Source of the DNA: an uncultured Pelagibacteraceae bacterium
GTDB lineage: Bacteria > Pseudomonadota > Alphaproteobacteria > Pelagibacterales > AG-422-B15
Direction of reading: 5' to 3'
Assembly: GCA_902564295.1 (NCBI GenBank)
Contig: CACFAO010000011.1
Location: 1-41,004, forward strand
Length of the DNA: 41,004 nt
Part shown: positions 1 to 7,608 of the stretch, piece after piece
How the letters are laid out: every line of letters begins with the position of its first letter
How positions within the stretch are numbered: the stretch's first letter is position 1
The notes under the pieces: generated by a model
Database searches by the model: none
What the model was told of the DNA's origin: nothing
What the model saw: the letters and a program-made list of their open reading frames with translations, nothing else
Program-made: the position numbers and the translations under genes

Positions 1-78
1 TTCCAAAATCAAAGCAAAATGTTACGTTTTTAGACATATATAATGGTATAAATATAAACAATTAGATCAAATAGTAAA
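1..78. other. Window edge upstream of lpxB
   Basis: This short A+T-rich stretch precedes lpxB. Frame 1 stays open for ten codons to a TAG at 31-33 and frame 3 runs to a TAG at 61-63, so the tail of an upstream gene could end here. In alphaproteobacteria lpxI or lpxA often lies there. Too little is present to choose a frame or name the gene. No clear promoter or terminator was seen. Confidence 0.3.
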
Positions 79-1215
79 ATGAAGATTGTAGTAATAACTG
101 GTGAAGAGTCTGGCGATAAACTAGCTGCATCAGCCATAAAAGAACTAAAAAAAATTTCAAATGAGTCTCTTGAAATTTACGGTATTGGTGGAAGAGCTCT
201 TGAAAAAGAGGGCATTCAAAAATTTTTTGATATATCAGACATTAACGTAATGGGATTAATTGAGGTAATTCCTAAGATATTTAAAATAAATCAGATAATA
301 AAGTCAGTAGTTAATCAAATTATTGATCTTCATCCTGATATTATTTTCACAGTTGATAGTCCGGATTTTACACTGAGAATTGCAGACCGAATAAAAAAAC
401 GAAACAATAAATTAAAAATTCTTCATTATGTGGCTCCTAGCGTTTGGGCATGGAGGCCTGGTCGTGTCCATACAGTAAAAAAATCAGTAGATCACTTACT
501 AACAATTCTCCCCTTTGAGAAGAAAATATTTGATAAATATGAAGTCCCGACAACTTTTGTAGGTCATCCGATAACAGAGATAAATATTGAGAACTTTAAA
601 AACAATCAAATATCTGAAGAAGACAGAGAAGTTTTCCTAATTTTACCGGGAAGTAGAAAAAAAGAAGTTGTATCTCTTTTACCAATTTATTTAGAAGTAA
701 TAAGGACAATGAAGTTAGATGATAAGTATGAGCTTGTAATGCCACTTACAAAAGAAATGACTTTTTATGTAGAAGATATCTTAACTCAATTCGGTTTACA
801 AAATAGAATAAAAATAATTCTAGATGAGCATATTAAATATTCTTATTACTATCACGCAAAACTTGGTATTGTGACTTCAGGTACTGCTGCTCTAGAAGTT
901 TCATATTTTAATACACCATATGTGACAGCATATAAATTCAATCCTGTAACCTATTTTATACTGCAATTTTTTATTAAAACTAGAATGGGTAACTTGATTA
1001 ATATTATACAAGGTAAATTTATCATACCTGAGCTGCTTCAAAGTAAAAGTAATAAAGATAATATTATGTATTATTTAAAAAAATTTTTAGATGATAATGA
1101 TTACCTTCAAGAAGTTCTATCAAATGCAAGTGAAGCTACTGCGAAACTCAAATCTCAAAGCACACCAAGTATAATGGCATCAGAAAAAATTATTCAGATA
1201 GTTAATGAAAAATAA
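79..1215 (+). CDS. lpxB: Lipid-A-disaccharide synthase LpxB
   Basis: Glycosyltransferase (GT19) that joins UDP-2,3-diacylglucosamine to lipid X to form the tetra-acylated disaccharide of lipid A, at the inner face of the inner membrane. At 378 residues it is full length for the family. Visible family motifs are TGEESGD near the N terminus (usual AGExSGD), SVWAWRPGRV around residue 122, LPFE, FVGHP, LPGSRKKEV and the sugar-nucleotide-binding SGTAALE near residue 270. It is the first complete gene and overlaps recX by 11 bp, so the two are probably translated together. It shows that the cell makes lipid A and is therefore Gram-negative. Confidence 0.96.
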   Translation: MKIVVITGEESGDKLAASAIKELKKISNESLEIYGIGGRALEKEGIQKFFDISDINVMGLIEVIPKIFKINQIIKSVVNQIIDLHPDIIFTVDSPDFTLRIADRIKKRNNKLKILHYVAPSVWAWRPGRVHTVKKSVDHLLTILPFEKKIFDKYEVPTTFVGHPITEINIENFKNNQISEEDREVFLILPGSRKKEVVSLLPIYLEVIRTMKLDDKYELVMPLTKEMTFYVEDILTQFGLQNRIKIILDEHIKYSYYYHAKLGIVTSGTAALEVSYFNTPYVTAYKFNPVTYFILQFFIKTRMGNLINIIQGKFIIPELLQSKSNKDNIMYYLKKFLDDNDYLQEVLSNASEATAKLKSQSTPSIMASEKIIQIVNEK

Positions 1216-1735
1216 ATCTAATTATACTGAAATTGAGTCAAAAGCTTTATGGTACTTACAAAGGTATGCATCAAGCTCAGAAAACTTAAGAAATTATCTA
1301 AGACGAAAAGTTAAAGATAGCCATTTAAGTATTAACTCAGAGGAAACTATCAATGAAATAATTTTTTCATTAGAAAGACAAAAAATTCTTAATGATCAGC
1401 TATTTTCTGAGAGTAAAATCAGGAATTATCTAAATAAGGGGTGGTCACTAAAAAAAATTGAATTCAAACTTAAGGAACTATACGTAAAAGATAATATAAT
1501 TATTGATGCAATGCAGAACATTAGAAATTCAGTTAAAAATATTGATCTTATAGCCGCTTGCAGGTTAGCAAAAAAGAAATCTATAGGACCTTATAGGAAA
1601 AATGAACTTACAGAAAAAATAAAAATGAGAGAACTTGGAGTTTTGTCAAGAGCAGGTTTTTCATATAACATCGTAAAGAAGATATTATTTGAAATGACCA
1701 AGGAGGAGCTGGAAGATATTTATGATCAAAGATAA
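1205..1735 (+). CDS. recX: Regulatory protein RecX
   Basis: RecX family: small helical proteins that bind RecA and limit or disassemble its filaments. The 176 residues are rich in Lys, Ile and Leu and show the repeated three-helix pattern of the family. The first repeat has the YLQRYASSSENLRNYLRRK block (residues 17-35), the middle has LNKGWSLKKIEFKL, and the C-terminal repeat has the SRAGFSYNIVKKIL block. Sequence conservation in this family is low, so the call rests on the pattern and length. It overlaps lpxB by 11 bp and the following SDR gene by 14 bp; recA itself is not in the window. Confidence 0.82.
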   Translation: MKNKSNYTEIESKALWYLQRYASSSENLRNYLRRKVKDSHLSINSEETINEIIFSLERQKILNDQLFSESKIRNYLNKGWSLKKIEFKLKELYVKDNIIIDAMQNIRNSVKNIDLIAACRLAKKKSIGPYRKNELTEKIKMRELGVLSRAGFSYNIVKKILFEMTKEELEDIYDQR

Positions 1736-2477
1736 AACAATTATTGTTACAGGTGCCGCAAGAGGCTTGGGACAGAAATATTCCCTTGAATTTGCAAAAG
1801 CAGGGGCGAATATTATTTTTGCAGATATATCTGATTGTTCTGAGACAGAAAAAAAAGTGAGCGAAGTTACAGATAAATTTTTGAGTCTAAATCTCGATGT
1901 GACAGATATAAACTCATGCAACAATATGATGTCGAAGGCTGTTGATAAATTTTCTAAAATAGATGTATTGGTAAATAACGCCGCACTATATGGCGCTCTT
2001 AAAAGTTCAAGATTTGAAGATATTGATCCAAATCAATGGGACAAAGCGATGAATGTTAATGTCAAAGGACTCTGGAATTGCTGCAGAGCAATATCTCCAA
2101 TAATGAGAGAAAACAAAAGTGGCTCAATAATAAATATCGCTTCTCTAGCAGCTAAATTTGGCATGCCTTACGCTGCAGATTACGCTACATCAAAAGCCGC
2201 AGTTATTGGACTAACTCGGGTTATGGCAAGAGAAATGGGAAAAGATAACATTCGTGTAAATGCAGTAGCGCCATCTATGGTAAGAACCGAGTCGGCAAAG
2301 GAGTTTTTAGGAGAAAAAGCAGAACGTGGTTTTGAAGTTATTTCTAAAGGGCAGATATTACAAAAGACACTTGAAGTTGATGATATATATGGAACCGTTC
2401 TTTATCTTGCAAGTGACCAAAGTAAATTCGTTACAGGACAAACCCTGATGGTGGATGGAGGCAGTGTACTTCTGTAA
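1722..2477 (+). CDS. SDR family NAD(P)-dependent oxidoreductase
   Basis: Classical short-chain dehydrogenase/reductase of 251 residues. The cofactor motif TGAARGLG is at residues 10-17, the NNAA motif near residue 85, and the catalytic Ser141, Tyr154 and Lys158 sit in the ordinary S-x12-Y-x3-K arrangement. The C terminus has the usual VTGQTLMVDGG block. An Asp in the FADISD segment (residues 33-38) at the end of the second strand suggests NAD rather than NADP, by family rule. The substrate cannot be told from sequence; FabG-like or sugar/alcohol dehydrogenase roles are both possible. The gene begins inside the end of recX. Confidence 0.92.
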   Translation: MIKDKTIIVTGAARGLGQKYSLEFAKAGANIIFADISDCSETEKKVSEVTDKFLSLNLDVTDINSCNNMMSKAVDKFSKIDVLVNNAALYGALKSSRFEDIDPNQWDKAMNVNVKGLWNCCRAISPIMRENKSGSIINIASLAAKFGMPYAADYATSKAAVIGLTRVMAREMGKDNIRVNAVAPSMVRTESAKEFLGEKAERGFEVISKGQILQKTLEVDDIYGTVLYLASDQSKFVTGQTLMVDGGSVLL

Positions 2478-2480
2478 ACA

Positions 2481-2612
2481 ATGAAAAAGAAAAAAAGTAA
2501 ATTAAAAAGTAATCCTATTGCAAGACAGTTAAGGACAGATAAGTTTAGATCAAAAAAGGTTGCAAATAAAAAAAAACTTCATGAAAAAAAAAGAATAAAA
2601 ATTAAATTATGA
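2481..2612 (+). CDS. 43-residue basic microprotein, ArfA-like
   Basis: Small ORF with an ATG four bases after the SDR stop and a TGA that overlaps the ATG of the nitroreductase gene, an arrangement typical of a real operon member. The product is 43 residues with about twenty Lys/Arg. Its centre reads NPIARQLRTDKFRSKKVANK, which resembles the core of the ribosome-rescue factor ArfA (an Asn-x-x-Ala-x-x-Leu stretch, then F-R-x-x-V and a run of lysines). A role in the ribosome decoding centre or mRNA channel is therefore an inference. Other small basic ribosome- or RNA-binding proteins cannot be excluded. Unlike E. coli arfA it has an ordinary stop codon and no terminator inside it. Confidence 0.55.
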   Translation: MKKKKSKLKSNPIARQLRTDKFRSKKVANKKKLHEKKRIKIKL

Positions 2613-3271
2613 CAACTGTTTCAGAGGCCATAAACAATCGCCAGTCAGTCAGAGCTTTTACAAAAAAGCAGGTATCGAATGAAATACTTGAAAGCCTAAT
2701 TTATAAGTCTTCTAGATCCCCATCAGGAGGAAACTTACAGCCATGGAGAATATTTATAATATATGGGAACTCGATGAAACGTTTTCTTGAATTTCAGGAT
2801 AAATGGAAGGGTACAGATACACCTGAGTACCCAATTTATCCTGCAAAACTAAAAGAGCCTTATAGAACTTCACGGTTTGAAGTTGGTGAACAGCTATACG
2901 GTTCTATTGGAATTGAAAGATCAGATTCGCAAGCAAGGGTAGATCAAATGCTTAAAAATTTCACTTTTTTCGGTGCACCAGCAGCATTATTCTGTTTTGT
3001 AGACCGCCAGATGAACCAACCTCAGTGGTCAGATTTAGGAATGTTCCTACAAACATTTATGCTACTTGCTCAAGAAGAAGGAATTGATACTTGTGCACAG
3101 GAATCTTGGTCACTTAGGCAGAAAATGGTATCTGAATTTGTTGAAGCTGACTCTGATCTCATGTTATTCTGTGGTATGGCAATTGGATATAGAGATGTTT
3201 CCTCGCCTTTAAACAATTATAAAACGAATAGAAGACCAGTTGATACCTGGTGTAAAATTATAGATAAGTGA
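2609..3271 (+). CDS. Nitroreductase family flavoprotein
   Basis: Predicted FMN-dependent NAD(P)H oxidoreductase of the nitroreductase fold, 220 residues, full length. The N terminus has the FMN-phosphate-binding pattern INNRQSVRAFTKKQV, followed by SRSPSGGNLQPWRI near residue 40, and the C terminus has the GMAIGY segment and basic residues before the end. A family of this kind may reduce nitroaromatics, quinones or other activated alkenes; the real substrate is unknown. The start overlaps the microprotein stop, and the stop overlaps the GTG start of the haloalkane dehalogenase, so the three genes are translationally linked. The pairing with a dehalogenase hints at detoxification but does not prove it. 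Confidence 0.9.
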   Translation: MTTVSEAINNRQSVRAFTKKQVSNEILESLIYKSSRSPSGGNLQPWRIFIIYGNSMKRFLEFQDKWKGTDTPEYPIYPAKLKEPYRTSRFEVGEQLYGSIGIERSDSQARVDQMLKNFTFFGAPAALFCFVDRQMNQPQWSDLGMFLQTFMLLAQEEGIDTCAQESWSLRQKMVSEFVEADSDLMLFCGMAIGYRDVSSPLNNYKTNRRPVDTWCKIIDK

Positions 3272-4128
3272 CAGAAAAAAAATTTTTTAAATATGATGAT
3301 AGGAGAATTGCTTACGTAGATGAAGGCGAAGGAGATCCTATAATCTTTTTTCATGGAAATCCCACATCATCTTTTTTATATAGAAATATAATTAAGAATC
3401 TCAAAAACCAGTACAGATGTATTGCAGCTGATATGTTGGGCATGGGTGACTCAGATAAGTTGGAAAATTCAGGTCATATGTCCTATACCTTTGAATTACA
3501 TTATAAATATTTATCAGAATTTATTAGAAGCTTAGAATTAACTCAACCAGTTACACTAGTTGGTCAGGATTGGGGAGGACCTCTTGCTATTAAATGGGCA
3601 AGAGAAAATAATGATAATGTTCGAGGTATTTGCTATTTCGAAACTGTAATTGCGCCAATTAAGTCAGATGAAATGGTTGAGCCAACGAGAGGACTTTTTC
3701 TTATGATTAGATCTGAAAAAGGAGACAAAAAAGTTCTTGAAGAAAACTTTTTTGTAGAAAAAATGCTTGGAACTGATCCCATAGAACCATTGAGTGATGA
3801 GGTTATGAACGAATACAGGAAACCATTTATCAATCCTGGTGAAGATAGAAGACCAACATTAGATTGGCCTCGGCAAATTCCAATCGATAATGAACCAATT
3901 GAAGTTTATAATGAGGTAAAAGATAATTTGAAATTTATGATGGAAACTAATTTACCAAAGTTCCTCATAGTAGGTAATCCTGGAAGAATAATGCCAAAAC
4001 CCTTAATCGAATTTTGTAGAAAATTTAAGAATCAAAAGGAGATTACTGTAAAAGGACATCATTTCCTTCAGGAAGAAGCACCAGACGAAATAAGTGATGG
4101 TTTAAAAGTCTGGCTAAGCTCAATTTAA
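3268..4128 (+). CDS. Haloalkane dehalogenase
   Basis: Alpha/beta-hydrolase of 286 residues that should cleave carbon-halogen bonds hydrolytically to give an alcohol and halide. All five hallmark residues of subfamily HLD-II (DhaA/LinB type) are in place: Asn31 in HGNPTSS and Trp102 for halide binding, the nucleophile Asp101 in GQDWGG, the acid Glu125 and the base His265 in HHFLQEE. The start is GTG, chosen because it overlaps the preceding TGA by four bases and because the N terminus aligns with the family. No signal peptide, so cytoplasmic. It closes the first operon and meets the converging MFS gene with a 1-base gap. Related Renilla-luciferase-like proteins share the fold, but the sequence fits dehalogenase. 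Confidence 0.88.
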   Translation: MTEKKFFKYDDRRIAYVDEGEGDPIIFFHGNPTSSFLYRNIIKNLKNQYRCIAADMLGMGDSDKLENSGHMSYTFELHYKYLSEFIRSLELTQPVTLVGQDWGGPLAIKWARENNDNVRGICYFETVIAPIKSDEMVEPTRGLFLMIRSEKGDKKVLEENFFVEKMLGTDPIEPLSDEVMNEYRKPFINPGEDRRPTLDWPRQIPIDNEPIEVYNEVKDNLKFMMETNLPKFLIVGNPGRIMPKPLIEFCRKFKNQKEITVKGHHFLQEEAPDEISDGLKVWLSSI

Positions 4129-4129
4129 T

Positions 4130-5359
4130 TTATTTTTCTTCTGCATCGGGATATAACTCCATAGAAACTGGAGATGCACGACTACTTACTAAAACAGTGG
4201 TACCTTGTTCTTCTAATGGAACCGCAGTCCTTATTGTCATTCTATAAATTCCAAATAGTCCCAAACTTGTGTGTATAAGAAATAGGTATATCCAAAATCC
4301 AGAGGCGCCGATAACGTCAATAGCAAATCCCCCTATGACGGGTCCTAATGTAAGGCCTATACCGCCTGCCAATTGAAGGCCAGAGCTTGCTGCAACCATT
4401 TCCCTTTTCGACAAAAAGTCATTTGTATGCGCAATCGAAAGTGCATAAAGAGGCACAGTCAGACCTCCGAATATGAAAGTAATTGCCACGAGAACTGAGA
4501 AAGTATTACCAAAAATAAGAGCTAAAATAGAGAAGATACCAGCTAAAAAAGCAACAATTACGATAATTGTTCTTCTGTCATACGTATCTGATAAATAGCC
4601 GATAAGATACTGATTGAGTGCCCCTCCAATAATAAATGTAAACATAAAAATTGATACTTGCTCAATTGACAGTCCACTTTTTAAACCATATATGGTTCCG
4701 ATACCCCAAAGAGTTCCATGAGCTAAACCTGTCATCATAGCAGCAATCACTCCAAGAGGTGATGCTTCGTAAAGCTGTTTGATATTCAAAAACTCGGTAA
4801 CACTGAAATCTGGCTGTTTACTTACAACAATTAATATTGGTACGAGAGAAATGGAAATTAGAATTGAAACGAGCATAAACAAAGACGCAGTTTCTGGGTT
4901 TGCTATATTTAGAAATAATTGACCTACTGCACTTCCAGCCATACTAACCATCATATAAATAGATAAAGCTTTACCTCTATTATTATTTTCTGATAGGTCA
5001 TTGATCCAACTTTCTGCAACGGTGTACATGCCTACAAAACACATTCCAGATATAAAACGCATTAAAAACCATCCAAAGAAACTTACATGAATTGAATGCA
5101 AGAGAATTGAGATAGAGGCTATTGATGCAAGCGCTGCAAACATTCTTACATGTCCAACACTTTTTATGCGACGGGGTATCAAGAGGGCTCCAGATAAGAA
5201 ACCAGCATAATATCCAGTAAGTATAATACCTGCTGATGCAGCAGAGTACCCTTCAATTGATGCTCTAACTCCAATCAAGCTACCTTGAAGCCCATTCGCA
5301 AGCATTATCATTGCAACACCAAAAAATAGGGCCCACGTTCCCTTAAGCAAGCTGTACAT
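4130..5359 (-). CDS. MFS transporter (YcaD-like)
   Basis: Major facilitator superfamily permease of 409 residues with about twelve hydrophobic segments. The architecture and motifs resemble the YcaD/YfkF group: a MIMLANGLQGSL first helix, the AESWIND segment after helix 4, RGKALSIYMMVSMAGSAVGQ in helix 5 and the loop 8-9 motif GYLSDTYDRR. The C terminus ends in a hydrophilic, acidic tail (SMELYPDAEEK) as in alphaproteobacterial homologues. The substrate is unknown. It lies 23 bases downstream of the ICMT-like gene on the same strand, so the two probably share a transcript. Confidence 0.88.
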   Translation of the reverse strand: MYSLLKGTWALFFGVAMIMLANGLQGSLIGVRASIEGYSAASAGIILTGYYAGFLSGALLIPRRIKSVGHVRMFAALASIASISILLHSIHVSFFGWFLMRFISGMCFVGMYTVAESWINDLSENNNRGKALSIYMMVSMAGSAVGQLFLNIANPETASLFMLVSILISISLVPILIVVSKQPDFSVTEFLNIKQLYEASPLGVIAAMMTGLAHGTLWGIGTIYGLKSGLSIEQVSIFMFTFIIGGALNQYLIGYLSDTYDRRTIIVIVAFLAGIFSILALIFGNTFSVLVAITFIFGGLTVPLYALSIAHTNDFLSKREMVAASSGLQLAGGIGLTLGPVIGGFAIDVIGASGFWIYLFLIHTSLGLFGIYRMTIRTAVPLEEQGTTVLVSSRASPVSMELYPDAEEK

Positions 5360-5382
5360 ATTTAAAAATTTATGAAATTATT

Positions 5383-5880
5383 TCAAAGCCATCTTCTGAC
5401 GGACTTCTTATAGTCTAAGTAAACATTTCCGAATTCTTTTTCAAGATATTTTTCCTCTGGAATTATTACTCCATATGTTAATAGCGGTATTGATATAGCT
5501 GCACTAATTACATACCAACAAGAGTTGAATGCTAGTCCGCAACTTAATAGAATTATAACCATTGCTAAATAAATTGGATTTCTTGAGTATTTGAAAGTTC
5601 CGCCAACAAACAATTGATTTTGAACTGATTTTGGGTGAGGGTTTTCTTCATTGTCGGAAAATATTTTTAAGGTGTAAATAGCCATTAAAAATGAGGAAAC
5701 CGCAATAATTAATCCGATAATCAAAACTATTATACTTCCCTCAAAGAGGGGTAAATGTATGAAAAAACTATCAAGAAGGCTTGATGCTATCAACCCAATC
5801 ATTAGGGCGTAAGGAGGAAAAAACGTTGTCCTAGCGCCTTGGGCCCTGACTGGTTTTATAGGATCTTTATTGTTTGCCAT
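5383..5880 (-). CDS. Isoprenylcysteine methyltransferase-like membrane protein
   Basis: Integral membrane protein of 165 residues with about four hydrophobic segments. It carries the C-terminal signature of the ICMT/PEMT-type SAM-dependent methyltransferases: YSRNPIYLAMV near residue 100 and the PEEKYLEKEFGNVYLDYKKSV stretch, where a Glu pair and a basic Y-x-x-Y-x-x-x-V-x-R end are conserved. Bacteria lack prenylated CaaX proteins, so the substrate is likely a lipid or small molecule. That is an inference. The start is divergent from hisI across a 74-base spacer. Confidence 0.82.
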   Translation of the reverse strand: MANNKDPIKPVRAQGARTTFFPPYALMIGLIASSLLDSFFIHLPLFEGSIIVLIIGLIIAVSSFLMAIYTLKIFSDNEENPHPKSVQNQLFVGGTFKYSRNPIYLAMVIILLSCGLAFNSCWYVISAAISIPLLTYGVIIPEEKYLEKEFGNVYLDYKKSVRRWL

Positions 5881-5954
5881 ATTTATGTTTAATTATTTGA
5901 ATTATCTAATTTTTTAAGCTAAACCCACACTAAATTATTTGACAAGTATAAATT

Positions 5955-6419
5955 ATGTTTAAGAAAAGACAATCAGTACAGCAAGTTGAAGAGAGCAATG
6001 AACTTGCCCCGAAATTCGATGATAATGGTTTGATAGTTGTTACAACAGTTGATTATCGAACTAATGAAATTTTAATGACAGGTTTTATGAATGAAGAGGC
6101 ACTTGAAAAAACTATTACAACCAAAGAGGCATTCTACTTTAGCAGAAGCCGAAATGCCTTATGGCATAAAGGAGCTAAAAGTGGATATACTCAAAAAGTA
6201 AAGGAAATCCTAATAGACGATGATCAAGACGCTCTTTGTTTGAAGGTTGATATAGGAAAAAATGGTGCTAGTTGTCACGTTGGTTATAAGTCTTGTTTTT
6301 ACCGCGAAATTGACTTAGAAGATACCGCAAATAAGTCTGGGTTAAGGTTCACCACAGAAGAAAAAATTTTTGATCCTGATGAAGTTTATGGTGATGAACC
6401 TAATCCAACTAAATTATAA
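5955..6419 (+). CDS. hisI: Phosphoribosyl-AMP cyclohydrolase HisI
   Basis: Third step of histidine biosynthesis: a zinc- and magnesium-dependent enzyme that opens the purine ring of phosphoribosyl-AMP to give ProFAR. The 154 residues include the family motifs MNEEAL, YFSRSRNALWHKGAKSGYTQ (residues 61-80), the acidic IDDDQDALC metal site ending at Cys95, and CHVGYKSCFYR with Cys107, His108 and Cys114. An extra stretch of about twenty residues precedes the domain. It is the stand-alone cyclohydrolase form, without a fused HisE domain. No clear Shine-Dalgarno sequence was seen. The gene is followed after 11 bases by rpmF. Confidence 0.95.
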   Translation: MFKKRQSVQQVEESNELAPKFDDNGLIVVTTVDYRTNEILMTGFMNEEALEKTITTKEAFYFSRSRNALWHKGAKSGYTQKVKEILIDDDQDALCLKVDIGKNGASCHVGYKSCFYREIDLEDTANKSGLRFTTEEKIFDPDEVYGDEPNPTKL

Positions 6420-6430
6420 AGGAAAATAAA

Positions 6431-6616
6431 ATGGCTGTCCCAAAGAGTAAGATATCGAATTCTAAAAGAGGTATGAGAAGATCTCATTTACGTCTAAAGG
6501 GAAAAAATTTTATTGAAGATAAAGAGTCTGGTGAAATGAGACTTTCTCATCATGTTGATATGACAACTGGTACTTATAATGGAAAGAAAATCTTTACACC
6601 AAAAGCAGAAAAATAA
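6431..6616 (+). CDS. rpmF: 50S ribosomal protein bL32
   Basis: Large-subunit ribosomal protein of 61 residues beginning MAVPKSKISNSKRGMRRSH, the standard bL32 N terminus. It has no cysteines, so it is the zinc-free form. A strong Shine-Dalgarno AAGGA lies just upstream, overlapping the hisI stop. In many bacteria rpmF is followed by plsX and fabH. Here it is followed by a converging gene, so the usual fatty-acid linkage is broken. Confidence 0.97.
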   Translation: MAVPKSKISNSKRGMRRSHLRLKGKNFIEDKESGEMRLSHHVDMTTGTYNGKKIFTPKAEK

Positions 6617-6617
6617 T

Positions 6618-7601
6618 TCAACCCCAACAAAGATCTTCCTTAACTAGCATCATACCGTTTTCATAAATAAGTCCGTTTTTTCTATCGTTAGCTATAAAGC
6701 AAGGTCCATCGAGATCTATAAAATCTGCGTATTCATATAGCGGTAATAAAGGCAACATTGATAAGGAACTTGAGACCATGCATCCAAGCATGATATTTAG
6801 ATCTAACTTTTTTGCTTCTTTGACTATTTTTAATGCTTCTGAAAGGCCGCCAGTTTTGTCAAGTTTAATATTTATCGTATTATATTTATGAGCCATTTTT
6901 GCCAAATCAGAACTATCATGAAATGACTCATCTGCACATATAGAAACAGGAAAATTTAATCCTTTTAACTCATTGTCATTTTCAGATAATAGTGGTTGTT
7001 CTATTAAATCAATCTTTGTTTTTACAAATAAATCAGCGTTTGATTTTAAGTCATCTATATTGAATGCCTCGTTAGCATCAACGATTATTACTTTATTTGG
7101 AGAAAGTTCTCTTGTTTTTGTTAAGATTTCGTAAAGATTGTTTTTATTAACTTTTAATTTTAATGTTGGAAATTCTTGATGATTACTAACATCCTCTATC
7201 ATTTTTTCTGGCTCATCTAATACTACGGTATAGCTGCCAGGTAATGTAGTCGGCTTTGTAACTCCCATTACTTTCCAAATCGAGGTATTTTTCAACTTAC
7301 ATTCGAGATCCCACATTGCGCAGTCAATTGCATTTCTTGCTGCCCCATTTTTTAAGAAACGATCGAGATTGGTTAAGTTGATATTACCTTCTTCAATGTC
7401 AGATTTTAAATTGTGAATTTCCGAAGTTACACTATCAATAGTTTCATCATACCTTTTATAAGGAACACACTCACCACAACCATAGAAATTATTAGTTTCT
7501 ATCTTTACTTCAATTGTTTCGGCTGTGGTTTTAGAGCCTCTAGAAATATTAAATGATTTATTTAAATCCCAGGATATATGCTTTATCTGAATATTGGACA
7601 T
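6618..7601 (-). CDS. dgcA: N-acetyl-D-glutamate racemase DgcA (enolase superfamily)
   Basis: Enolase-superfamily epimerase, 327 residues from the chosen ATG at 7601 (eight bases after the dgcN stop; an upstream ATG at 7643 would overlap dgcN heavily). It has the MLE/dipeptide-epimerase active site: Lys148-x-Lys150, metal ligands Asp175, Glu201 and Asp224 (VDAN, IEQP, ADES), and Lys246 in NIKLDKTGG. Alone it would be called an L-Ala-D/L-Glu epimerase. Paired with the DUF1611 gene it matches the published marine DgcN-DgcA route, in which N-acetyl-D-glutamate is racemised to the L form. The assignment rests on that context. Confidence 0.8.
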   Translation of the reverse strand: MSNIQIKHISWDLNKSFNISRGSKTTAETIEVKIETNNFYGCGECVPYKRYDETIDSVTSEIHNLKSDIEEGNINLTNLDRFLKNGAARNAIDCAMWDLECKLKNTSIWKVMGVTKPTTLPGSYTVVLDEPEKMIEDVSNHQEFPTLKLKVNKNNLYEILTKTRELSPNKVIIVDANEAFNIDDLKSNADLFVKTKIDLIEQPLLSENDNELKGLNFPVSICADESFHDSSDLAKMAHKYNTINIKLDKTGGLSEALKIVKEAKKLDLNIMLGCMVSSSLSMLPLLPLYEYADFIDLDGPCFIANDRKNGLIYENGMMLVKEDLCWG

Positions 7602-7608
7602 TAATGTT

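Noticed and set aside
5939-5954. TTGACA before hisI as a -35 element
   Set aside because: It is only about ten bases from the ATG, so the matching -10 would fall inside the coding region.
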